Position numbers and translations under genes: made by a program
Assembly (NCBI GenBank): GCA_027019085.1
Contig: JALUXG010000013.1
Span: forward strand, 1-64,000
DNA: 64,000 bases
DNA from: Rhodanobacteraceae bacterium
Lineage (GTDB): Bacteria > Pseudomonadota > Gammaproteobacteria > Xanthomonadales > Rhodanobacteraceae
Direction of reading: 5' to 3'
In this document: piece after piece, positions 19,824 through 28,959 of the stretch
How the letters are laid out: every line of letters starts with the position of its first letter
Numbering within the stretch: the first letter of the stretch is position 1
Notes under the pieces: generated by a model
What the model was told of the DNA's origin: nothing
Database searches by the model: none
The model's input: the letters and a program-made list of their open reading frames with translations, nothing else

Positions 19824-21032
19824 ATGCGCGTTCGCCGCCGTCGCCTCTGCTTCATCCAGATCGCCGACCAGACGGTGCCGGACCTGGGTGCCCTGTTCAG
19901 CGGCGAGGTGAAACTCGAATCCCGGCCCTCGGCGGAGCTGTTGTGCCCGGTCAGCGGTGAGGCACTGCATGTGAGCGGGCCCGAACTGGCTCTGCTGTCA
20001 CGGCTGCCGGCCACGGACTGGACCGATGCCGAAAGCCTGATCGAGGACGGCAGCATCGATCTGCAAGGCCTGCGTGACCTGATCGGTCGCCGCGTGCTGC
20101 TGAGTGATGCCGATGCGACGAGTGCCGCCATTGTCGAGGCCGAAGCGCGATTCGAAAGTCTGGGCTGGTACGACCTGACCGCGGTCTATCACGCCATGAC
20201 GCGCTGGACGGAAGTCAGGGACGAGGAACTGGACAGCGAGCACACCCCCGAAGCGCATCGCGAACGCCTGGAACACAACTGCAAGCAGTACGGTCCGCCG
20301 CCCACGCATTTCCCACGTCGCGAGGATGCGCATTCCGTGCATCCACTGGCGCTGCCGGCATTCGACAGCACCCTGGCGCAGACCCTGCGTGCACGTCGCA
20401 CCACCCGCTCGTTCGACACGGCAAAACGGCTGCCGCTGGACGAGCTGGCCTACGTGCTGTACGGCTGCTTTGGCGCGCAAGGTACACAGGAACTGGCGCC
20501 CGGAACCACGGCCGTCAAGCGCACCAGCGCCTCGGGCGGCGGACTGACACCGATCGACCCCTATCCGCTGGTCATGAAGGTGCAGGGGCTGGAGCCGGGG
20601 CTCTACCACTACGACATGAGCCGCCACGTGCTGGAGCTGCTGCGCGCGATGAGCGAAGAGCAGGCACGCAGCCTGCTTACGGACGTGACCGCCGGGCAGG
20701 ATTATTTTGCCGACAGCCATGCGGCGATCATCCATGTTGCACGGTTCAACCGGCACCACTGGAAATACCGCTGGCACAAGAAGGCCTACAAGGCCCTGCT
20801 GATGGATTCGGCCCACCTGAGCCAGACGTTCTACCTGCTGGCGACCGAGCGCAGGCTCGGGGCGTTTTATACCGCTGCCATCAACGACCAGGACCTGGGC
20901 CGGCACCTGGGGCTGGACCCGCTGGAAGCGGCAGCCGTGGGCGTAAGCGGCATCGGCATCGCCGGGGACGGCGTGCATGCCGCGCTGCATTTTGAACCCG
21001 AACCCTACATGCCGTCGCCCGGGAATCCCTGA
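19824..21032 (+). CDS. SagB-like putative peptide-maturation dehydrogenase (RiPP)
   Basis: A 402-residue FMN-dependent nitroreductase-fold enzyme of the SagB/ThcOx type, which oxidises azolines to azoles in thiazole/oxazole-modified peptides. The N-terminal 190 residues are family specific; the nitroreductase domain starts near TLRARRTTRSFD and includes the SagB-like segment RTSASGGGLTPIDPYPL. It matches my memory of the putative peptide maturation dehydrogenase family (TIGR04511) described in Xanthomonas relatives. The ATG at 19824 has a GGGAGA ribosome-binding site. No YcaO cyclodehydratase gene is visible nearby, so the chemistry may differ from classical azole formation. It lies 391 bases upstream of the precursor gene. 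Confidence 0.85.
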   Translation: MRVRRRRLCFIQIADQTVPDLGALFSGEVKLESRPSAELLCPVSGEALHVSGPELALLSRLPATDWTDAESLIEDGSIDLQGLRDLIGRRVLLSDADATSAAIVEAEARFESLGWYDLTAVYHAMTRWTEVRDEELDSEHTPEAHRERLEHNCKQYGPPPTHFPRREDAHSVHPLALPAFDSTLAQTLRARRTTRSFDTAKRLPLDELAYVLYGCFGAQGTQELAPGTTAVKRTSASGGGLTPIDPYPLVMKVQGLEPGLYHYDMSRHVLELLRAMSEEQARSLLTDVTAGQDYFADSHAAIIHVARFNRHHWKYRWHKKAYKALLMDSAHLSQTFYLLATERRLGAFYTAAINDQDLGRHLGLDPLEAAAVGVSGIGIAGDGVHAALHFEPEPYMPSPGNP

Positions 21033-21423
21033 TCGGCAGGCTTCAGGCTCGCGAAACAACGCGTAATGGCGCGATTGAACACGTTAATTGCCGAAATTGT
21101 GCATACGCAGGCAAATCGCTTGGGGATAGTCCTTGTAAAGCAATCTCTTAGGATGCGAACCTAGAGACAAGACATGGTGTCTGAGCCGCACCATGCGCTG
21201 CACGGAATTGCCGACGGGATACGGATGTCCCGGGCCGGAAGACCCGGACATCCTGTGCAGCCAGCGCCGGTTCCCGTTCCCACGATGCCCTGAACGTCAC
21301 GGGAGCGGACACGGATGCGCGTCCTCACGGCGGGGATGTGTCGGTCCGGGCCGGAAGGCTTGCCCGGGGTGCCCCTGAAGCACCCGATTCCTGTACGACT
21401 TTCCTACCCTGAGGAGAAATACC
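21033..21423 (+). promoter_or_regulatory. Structured leader region of the precursor-peptide gene
   Basis: This 391-base gap contains no gene. It has a strong hairpin at 21223-21253 (GGATGTCCCGGG pairing with CCCGGACATCC, one bulge) with GGA in its loop, and a second weaker hairpin with the same CCGGAAG loop near 21352-21376. The ribosome-binding site (GAGGAGA, 21411-21417) also carries GGA. Several GGA triplets in loops and at the start site are the pattern bound by CsrA/RsmA; such control is an inference. I could not identify a certain promoter. Confidence 0.4.
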
Positions 21424-21717
21424 ATGTTTGATTTCGACATCCAGAACACTGTTACCGAGACCACCGCCACCGTCGCCAGCAACAAGACCCTGGCACACGC
21501 CTTCATGGAACGGCTGGCCCGCGACGACGCGTTCCGCGCCTACACCCTGGAAAACCCGGCGGCCGCCGCCGCACAGTACGGCTTTGCGGTGGACAGCAGC
21601 AAGCTGCCGGAAGGCGGGATCAAGCTGCCGTCGAAGGAGGCGTTGCAGGCCAATCTTAATGTGTTTACCGATAAATTTATCGCGTCCGCTCGGATCGTGA
21701 AAATGTTTCACATATGA
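21424..21717 (+). CDS. Putative modified-peptide precursor (NHLP-like leader)
   Basis: A 97-residue peptide beginning MFDFDIQNTVTETTA. The region FMERLARDDAFRAYTLENPAAAAAQYGF resembles the nitrile-hydratase-type leader of RiPP precursors, followed by KLPEGGIKLPSKEALQ and a variable tail FTDKFIASARIVKMFHI. It fits the putative modified peptide family (TIGR04509) that accompanies the neighbouring dehydrogenase and cyclase. There is no cysteine anywhere in it, so any modification must act on Ser/Thr or other residues. A strong ribosome-binding site suggests high expression. The last 60 bases become AT-rich, unlike the rest of the gene. Confidence 0.82.
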   Translation: MFDFDIQNTVTETTATVASNKTLAHAFMERLARDDAFRAYTLENPAAAAAQYGFAVDSSKLPEGGIKLPSKEALQANLNVFTDKFIASARIVKMFHI

Positions 21718-21758
21718 TCGGGGTTACGCCGTATGGCGTATAGTAACCGAAGTCGAAG

Positions 21759-21787
21759 TGCGGGCCGCGTTAACACGGCCCGCATTT
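21759..21787 (+). terminator. Hairpin between the convergent precursor and cyclase genes
   Basis: A 9-bp stem (TGCGGGCCG / CGGCCCGCA) with an 8-base loop is followed by TTT on the plus strand. A second inverted repeat (TACGCC / GGCGTA) lies just upstream at 21725-21740. It probably ends the precursor transcript. Confidence 0.65.
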
Positions 21788-21794
21788 CAATAGT

Positions 21795-24434
21795 CTATCT
21801 TTTCGAAATGATTTCTTGTGCTTCTTTAATAAACGGGTTATTTCTTGGGGCCATCTTCCAGTGATCCAAAAACAGGCTAGCGTATTCTGAGGCTTTTGTT
21901 TTATTTTTAAGCTCTAAATTCTTGGCAGCATCTATAAAACTAATATTCCAAAGAACGCTCCTTGAAATTATACCCAGTTGGTTTTCTAAAAGCTCACCGA
22001 ATGCGAGCGACCTAGCTGCTATTGCGTGAGCAAAAGCCTTGTCCGAATCCGGCGAATCATTAGCAGCTTTGGATTGAGCGATTATATATATAATTTCCCA
22101 AAGAGGGTGGTTGTTCGCTGATAATGAAAGATCTAAGGCTTCTTTAGAATTTCCAAGCTTTAGGGCGATCTCTGCTTGCGCAGCATAGATCAATTGGGAG
22201 CGAACAGGGTTTCCTCGTAATTTATTATTTTTTGTAGCAACTTCAATAGCCTGCCTTGCAAGATTAATTTCCCCCAAGCGCGCAGACCAGCTACTGTAAA
22301 GTGCGAGAAGAGTAGAGTAATCAACGCTGACTTCATTGTGGCCCTTGTCATCTAGCGATATTAAATGCTCAAGATCATTGCGTATTCTTGATCTAGCTGC
22401 ATGGATTTTACCCTCTGCCCAAAGTATTGATATAAGATCGATTCTTATTGGCCAAGCTTTTGCATCGTATGGGTCATTAATGGATGCCAGTGTGTGTAAA
22501 AGTATGCTTTCAGCACCTGACAAATCTCCTTGGTCGGATCTTATCAGCGCTTTTTGTATGGCGAGACTTATTGTGTTATTAGGGTCATTTGGTACCCCAG
22601 CTAAAAAATCCGATGCTTTATCATATTGGCGGTTTTCAACATATGCTTCGGATAGCCCAAGAAAAGGGCCACGAAAACCATGATCGTAAGAATATTTGAA
22701 GTTATTAATGGCCTCTTTTGTAAGTCCCATAGATAGCTGGCAGGTTGCAAGAATATAAATAGAAGTTGGGCGGTACGATTGGGGGATAGATGCTGCATGT
22801 TTTAGATATGGTAATGCTGATTTGCAGTCATTTGCATATCCGGCATAATAAAGGCCAGTGTTGTTAGCGCTTGCAGGGTCGTCAGGGTATAGATCTGAGA
22901 CCACTTTCCATGCGTCTAATGCTTCGGATCTAGTTTTATATATTGTTACCCATTCTGCGTGAAGTTTTATGCGTTCAAATGGAGTAAGACGATCAGTGTG
23001 TTTTAATGCAATATTAATTGCATGTCGTGCTTCAACCTTATTGCCTAAAACTAGATATTCAGCGGCAAGGGTAGCCCAGGCCGATGCAAAACGGTTATCA
23101 AGGGTCAATGCATGTTTAAGTAAGTCGACTGCTAAGTTATCATTGCCTTTGGCGCTGGCTTGCAGGGCCAATGAATAGGCGCGCAGAGCTTCCATGTTTG
23201 TCGTGGTGACTTGTTCTAAGGGCACACTGGTTGACTTAATTTGAGCTAAGGATTCGCCAAGGTCGTTACGAATCTTGTCTACAAGACGACTAATGGACGG
23301 AATTATCTTCTCTTGGCTCTCGGCCGACACTGATATTTTCTTAATAACGCGTTGCTTTCGCGGATCGACCAAGCTTGCGCTGATGTGATAGTCATTGCCA
23401 GCATTGCTGATGGACGGGATGATCAAGGCCTTGGCGCCGTCACGCAGGGCGATGTCCGAGCCGAGCTTGAGATGCACCGGTGTGTCTTCGGGGCGCTTCA
23501 TGCGCGCCAGGGTCTGGCGCATCTTGGTGGGCGAGATGACATTGACGAAGCGCGACTGCTGCAAACCGAGGCGGATCGCCGTGTCGATGGTGCGGTTGAA
23601 CTCGGTCTGCCCGGTACGATTGTCGACATCGGCGATGACCACCCAGTCACGGGCGCCGAAGGGGATATGCGGCGGCTGGCGCATGATCAACCATGTACTC
23701 AGACCGATGGCCAGCGCCAGCACTACGGCGGCAGCGGACAGGGTCGAGGTGCGTTGCCACCAGGGCAGGATGCGATGTCCGGCGGCGCGGTTGGAGGGAG
23801 TGCGGAAGTCGGCGGTATCCGCTTCGCCGATCTGCAGGATCTCCATCGGCTCGGCAACGCCCTTGAGCCGATAGCTGCCGTGATCGTGCCACTGCGCCTC
23901 CGGCCAGGAATCCTCCAGTTCTTCCTCGCCGCGACGGGCGATGGAGGCCGCGATGCCGGACAGCAGGATCTGCCGCGGGCGGGCCAGCGAAGCCAGGCGG
24001 GCGGCAATCGGCTTGGCCAGACCTTCCACCTCCATCGGTTTGGCGCCGCGGGCGATGTCTTCGGGGGTGTTTTCCCACATCACCACATCACCGATGTGGA
24101 TGCCGACACGGGCGCGTACCGGCATCTCTTCGGCTTCGGACATGAACTGCAGGCCGCGCTGGTAGGCCAACGCGAACGATACGGCCTGGCCGGGACGTTC
24201 GAACAGCAGCAGGTAACCGTCGGTCTTGTCGATCTCCCGCCCGTCGTGTTCGTCGATCAGTGCGCGGGTGAGACGGTCGTGCTTGCGCATCAGGCCGGCG
24301 GCACGGCGGTCACCGAGGCGTTCGACCATGGCCGTGGAATCGCACAGGTCGCATACCACCATGGTGCGCAGGACCGGTCGTCCGGTGGCCGTGGTATGCG
24401 GCCAGTGGATGCCCGAATGCAGTGACTCGTTCAT
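21795..24434 (-). CDS. Putative peptide-modification system cyclase (nucleotidyl cyclase-TPR)
   Basis: An 879-residue protein: class III nucleotidyl-cyclase-like domain (about residues 22-200), one membrane segment (231-251, TLSAAAVVLALAIGLSTWLIM), an extracytoplasmic domain and a long TPR-like helical array. It matches the family (TIGR04510) known to neighbour modified-peptide genes. Metal-site aspartates are at 29 (CDLCDST) and 72 (KTDGYLLLF). The usual catalytic Asn before AAR is replaced by Pro (KPIAAR) and the base-binding Lys is two residues out of place, so activity is uncertain. The ATG at 24434 lies 8 bases after the GGDEF gene. The C-terminal part, from about residue 360, is encoded by DNA near 40% GC, unlike the N-terminal part. 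Confidence 0.85.
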   Translation of the reverse strand: MNESLHSGIHWPHTTATGRPVLRTMVVCDLCDSTAMVERLGDRRAAGLMRKHDRLTRALIDEHDGREIDKTDGYLLLFERPGQAVSFALAYQRGLQFMSEAEEMPVRARVGIHIGDVVMWENTPEDIARGAKPMEVEGLAKPIAARLASLARPRQILLSGIAASIARRGEEELEDSWPEAQWHDHGSYRLKGVAEPMEILQIGEADTADFRTPSNRAAGHRILPWWQRTSTLSAAAVVLALAIGLSTWLIMRQPPHIPFGARDWVVIADVDNRTGQTEFNRTIDTAIRLGLQQSRFVNVISPTKMRQTLARMKRPEDTPVHLKLGSDIALRDGAKALIIPSISNAGNDYHISASLVDPRKQRVIKKISVSAESQEKIIPSISRLVDKIRNDLGESLAQIKSTSVPLEQVTTTNMEALRAYSLALQASAKGNDNLAVDLLKHALTLDNRFASAWATLAAEYLVLGNKVEARHAINIALKHTDRLTPFERIKLHAEWVTIYKTRSEALDAWKVVSDLYPDDPASANNTGLYYAGYANDCKSALPYLKHAASIPQSYRPTSIYILATCQLSMGLTKEAINNFKYSYDHGFRGPFLGLSEAYVENRQYDKASDFLAGVPNDPNNTISLAIQKALIRSDQGDLSGAESILLHTLASINDPYDAKAWPIRIDLISILWAEGKIHAARSRIRNDLEHLISLDDKGHNEVSVDYSTLLALYSSWSARLGEINLARQAIEVATKNNKLRGNPVRSQLIYAAQAEIALKLGNSKEALDLSLSANNHPLWEIIYIIAQSKAANDSPDSDKAFAHAIAARSLAFGELLENQLGIISRSVLWNISFIDAAKNLELKNKTKASEYASLFLDHWKMAPRNNPFIKEAQEIISKR

Positions 24435-24442
24435 GGCGACGA

Positions 24443-25474
24443 CTAATCGGTGTCGGTCAGGCCAGCGACATGCCAGCCGTCGCCGCCGATCGCCTTGACG
24501 CTGTACAGGGCCCGGTCGGTGCTGCTGTACCAGGCGGGCCAGCCGGCGCTGTAATCGCACAGCCCGCCACCGATACTGACGCTGGCCAGCAGTTGCGGCT
24601 GTTCCAGTTCGCTGAATTCCAGTCTACGCACGGCATCGAGGATCTCGCTGGCACGCGCGCACAATTCGCCGGCGGAACGGACATGGCACAGCAGCGCGAA
24701 TTCGTCGCCACCCAGGCGGCAGGCCATGTCGCCGCTGCGGGCCACGTTGCGGATGATGCGCGAAACCGCCATCAGCATCTCGTCGCCGACCACGTGCCCA
24801 CAGGCATCGTTGATCTGCTTGAAACGGTCAAGGTCGATCAGCAGCAACCCCAGTTGCAGGTCGGCGGCGGGTGGCACGAGTTGGTCGAGGTAGGCGTACA
24901 GGCCGCGCCGGTTGCTGAGCCCGGTCATGTCGTCGGTGCGCACCAGGTCTTCGGCACGCGAGAGGTCGCCACGGGTCTTGCGCAGCGAATCGAGGGCGCG
25001 CATCAGGTCTTCGTTGCGACGTTGCAGACCCAGCACAAGCTGCTGTTCGCCAGCCACCAGATAGGCGATCGATTGCCGCATGAAGCGGGCCATGCGATCG
25101 GGCTGGCTCTGCATCAGAATGTCGAAGCCGGGTTGGTCCACCGACCACAGTTCGCTGTCGGTCTCGGCGACGGCATCGGCCATGCGCGCGTGATGACCGA
25201 TGAACAATGCCAGCTCACCGAAGAATTCACGGTCGCCAAGGGTCTTGCTGCGCGCCTGGCCGGGGAAGTCCAGGCGGATGCGCCCATGTTCGATGATGAA
25301 CATGCTCTGGCCGATCTCGCCGCGCCGAAACAGCGTGTCCCCGGCCTTGAATTCGCAACGCGATCCCACCGAACAGAACGAGCCCATCTCGGCACCGGAC
25401 AGGCATACCGCATCGTCTGCATCGGAAAGGATGCGCGATCGAACCGGGGGACTGTGGGCGGGTGGCAGGACCAA
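24443..25474 (-). CDS. cNMP-binding / GGDEF protein (putative diguanylate cyclase)
   Basis: A 343-residue cytosolic protein. An N-terminal CRP-like cyclic-nucleotide-binding domain (residues 25-130, with GEIGQSMFIIEHGRIRL and FFGELALF) is joined by a coiled-coil (LVLGLQRRNEDLMRALDSL) to a GGDEF domain with an intact GGDEF active site (255-259) and an RSGD inhibitory site (246-249), so c-di-GMP synthesis and feedback control are expected. It has no DNA-binding domain. It is translationally close to the cyclase gene (8 bases apart), so it could sense the cyclase product and turn it into c-di-GMP. That coupling is an inference from the order. Confidence 0.9.
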   Translation of the reverse strand: MVLPPAHSPPVRSRILSDADDAVCLSGAEMGSFCSVGSRCEFKAGDTLFRRGEIGQSMFIIEHGRIRLDFPGQARSKTLGDREFFGELALFIGHHARMADAVAETDSELWSVDQPGFDILMQSQPDRMARFMRQSIAYLVAGEQQLVLGLQRRNEDLMRALDSLRKTRGDLSRAEDLVRTDDMTGLSNRRGLYAYLDQLVPPAADLQLGLLLIDLDRFKQINDACGHVVGDEMLMAVSRIIRNVARSGDMACRLGGDEFALLCHVRSAGELCARASEILDAVRRLEFSELEQPQLLASVSIGGGLCDYSAGWPAWYSSTDRALYSVKAIGGDGWHVAGLTDTD

Positions 25475-25607
25475 GGCCGGACTCCTGAATAAACCTCAGG
25501 GCTACATCCTAGCAATGTCCGGGGCCTGGAGAAGCAAGTTCATGCAAATTTGCCGACAATGCGCATGCGTCGCATTGAATCATGAGACGCATGCGATCCC
25601 GGAACAG

Positions 25608-26912
<1,305 letters not shown>

Positions 26913-26979
26913 GGTGTGCTCCGTATATCAGGTGAATAGAGGGTCAGTGGGTCATGGCGACGTCAACGCCCGCGGATTC

Positions 26980-27172
26980 ATGTAGACACGCCGGCAGGCG
27001 CGAACCGGGGTTGCGGCAGAACTTTGTTTCCCCGCGATCGCACCACGGGCATTTCCTTCGATCACACCACGGGTTTTCCCGCGGTCGCACCACGGGCACT
27101 CCCTTCGGTCGCGGCTTCCGCCGCTCCTACACGGGTGGGGTGCCGGCCGTAGGAGCGCCGGCAGGCGCGATG
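26980..27172. repeat. REP-like palindromic repeat cluster between aceB and aceA
   Basis: An inverted pair of GTAGGAGCG-type elements lies at 27109-27130 and 27149-27170, preceded by three imperfect copies of a CACCACGGG unit (27040-27105) and a degenerate element at 26982-27002. The same sequences recur near 31.2-31.5 kb. These match the short palindromic REP family common in Xanthomonadales and pseudomonads. No gene is supported here. Confidence 0.8.
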
Positions 27173-27209
27173 TGGATGCCACGGGCTGCCAGGTCATCGC
27201 ATGCATGGC

Positions 27210-28829
27210 TCAAGCTCCACAGCCCGGGTCGCGCAGGCAGTTGAGTGCGGGCAGGGTGATGAATTCGGCCAGGGTGTCGGACCGGGTCACCTCAGCAAGC
27301 AGCACGGCGGCATCGTCGAGGCGCCCGACACCGGGAATGTCCTGCCCGCGCAGGCGGTGGACGTGACTGCACAGCACCCGCTCGAACAGCGCCATGTCGA
27401 TCGGGGCGTGATCGGTGAACTCCAGGCCGTCATGGTGCAGCCACTGCCACAGCTGCGCGCGGGCGATTTCGGCCGTGGCGGCGTCTTCCATCAGATGGTG
27501 GATGGGCACGCAGCCCTGGCCATCCATCCATGCCGCGAGATAGCGCAAGGCCACTTCGACATTGTTGTCGAAACCTTCGCGGGTGATGGTTCCCGGGCAG
27601 GGGGCGAGCAGCTGGTCGCGGTCGATCGGGTCATCATCCAGCGGACGCTCGAGCTGGTTGCGACCGGGCATGTGGGCATCGAAGACCTGCATGGCCACCG
27701 GCACCAGCGCCGGATGCGCCACCCAGGTGCCGTCGTGTCCGTCGCGCACTTCGCGCAGCTTGTCGGCGCGTACCTTGTCGAGGGCGGCGGTATTGGCGGA
27801 TGCGTCTCCCTTGATCGGGATCTGCGCGGCCATGCCGCCCATGGCCAGCGCCCCACGGCGGTGACAGGTGCGGATGAGCAGGCGGGAATAGGCGCGCAGG
27901 AAAGGCACGGTCATGGCGACCTGGCCGCGTTCGGGCAGCACCCGGGAGCGATCGGCGCGGCAAGTCTTGATGAAGGAGAAGATGTAGTCCCAGCGCCCGC
28001 AGTTGAGACCGACCACGCGTGTACGCAGGGCGTGCAGGATCTCGTCCATCTCGAAAGCGGCAGGCAGGGTCTCGATCAGCACCGTGGTCTTCATGCATCC
28101 GGCAGGAAGGCCGAGTGTGTCCTCGCTCCAGGCCATTACCTGGTCCCACAGCGCGGCCTCCTCCATGGATTCGAGCTTGGGCAGATAGAAGAAGGGGCCT
28201 CGACCGCTTGCCTGCAATGCGCGGGCGTTGTGGAAGGCGAACAGGCCGAAATCGACCAGCGCGCCGGACAGCGGATGCCCGTCCACGGTCAGGTGCGGCT
28301 CTGGCAGATGCCAGCCGCGTGGTCGCACGATCAGCGTGGCCGGTCGTGCGCCGAGCCGGTATTCGCGGCCATCCGCCTGGCGAAAAGCGATGCTGCCGTC
28401 GACCGCGTCGCGCAGGTTGATCTGGCCGTCGATGAGGTTGGCGAAAGTCGGGGCGTTGGAATCCTCGAAATCCGCCATGAAGACCCGCGCCCCGGAATTG
28501 AGCGCATTGATGACCATCTTGCGTTCGACCGGACCGGTGATCTCCACGCGACGGTCGCACAAGGACTCGGGAATGGGAGCCACGCGCCAGTCGCTTTCGC
28601 GGATGGCGCGGGTGTCGGCGCGAAAATCGGGCAGTTTGCCGGCATCGAAATCCCGCTGCCGCTGGCGGCGTCGTGCCAGCAGGGCCAGGCAATGCGCGTC
28701 GAAGCGATGATGCAGCGCGGCGAGGAAATCCAGCGCCGCGGGGGAAAGAATGCGCGTGCGCTCGCTGTTGAGCGGGCCATGGACGGTGACGAGCCCCCGT
28801 TCGGGGGTGGCTTCGAGCTGGGCGGACAT
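27210..28829 (-). CDS. aceB: Malate synthase A
   Basis: Condenses glyoxylate with acetyl-CoA to malate, completing the glyoxylate shunt with aceA. The ATG at 28829 (MSAQLEATPERGL) is preferred; the longer frame covers the promoter region. The 539-residue protein has the signature VVGLNCGRWDYIFSF, in which the usual histidine two residues before it is arginine here, and the catalytic-aspartate region near the C-terminus. A LysR-family gene is divergent 130 bases away and probably controls it. Confidence 0.97.
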   Translation of the reverse strand: MSAQLEATPERGLVTVHGPLNSERTRILSPAALDFLAALHHRFDAHCLALLARRRQRQRDFDAGKLPDFRADTRAIRESDWRVAPIPESLCDRRVEITGPVERKMVINALNSGARVFMADFEDSNAPTFANLIDGQINLRDAVDGSIAFRQADGREYRLGARPATLIVRPRGWHLPEPHLTVDGHPLSGALVDFGLFAFHNARALQASGRGPFFYLPKLESMEEAALWDQVMAWSEDTLGLPAGCMKTTVLIETLPAAFEMDEILHALRTRVVGLNCGRWDYIFSFIKTCRADRSRVLPERGQVAMTVPFLRAYSRLLIRTCHRRGALAMGGMAAQIPIKGDASANTAALDKVRADKLREVRDGHDGTWVAHPALVPVAMQVFDAHMPGRNQLERPLDDDPIDRDQLLAPCPGTITREGFDNNVEVALRYLAAWMDGQGCVPIHHLMEDAATAEIARAQLWQWLHHDGLEFTDHAPIDMALFERVLCSHVHRLRGQDIPGVGRLDDAAVLLAEVTRSDTLAEFITLPALNCLRDPGCGA

Positions 28830-28881
28830 GGACGGCCTCCGGTGCGTGTGGCGGAAATCCAGACTGGACCGGAAGCATCTA

Positions 28882-28950
28882 TTTGACAAACTAAATGTTT
28901 CAATCTATTACATAGAACATGTTAATGTAGTGTGTATTTCTTTGACAAAC
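28882..28950. promoter_or_regulatory. Divergent aceB/lysR control region with promoter and repeat
   Basis: On the plus strand TTGACA (28883-28888), a 17-base spacer and TATTAC (28906-28911) form a near-consensus sigma-70 promoter for the LysR gene. The decamer TTTGACAAAC occurs twice in direct orientation, at 28882-28891 and 28941-28950, 59 bases apart. The first copy overlaps the -35 box, the second lies close to the LysR start codon, a layout suited to autoregulation and to aceB control. Confidence 0.65.
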
Positions 28951-28959
28951 AGGGTTTTA

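Noticed and set aside
21033..21423. Classical promoter for the precursor gene
   Set aside because: No spaced -35/-10 pair was convincing, so I only describe the hairpins.
27201..28886. A 561-codon open frame opposite malate synthase
   Set aside because: Malate synthase motifs are complete on the other strand; this frame is low-complexity and domain-free.
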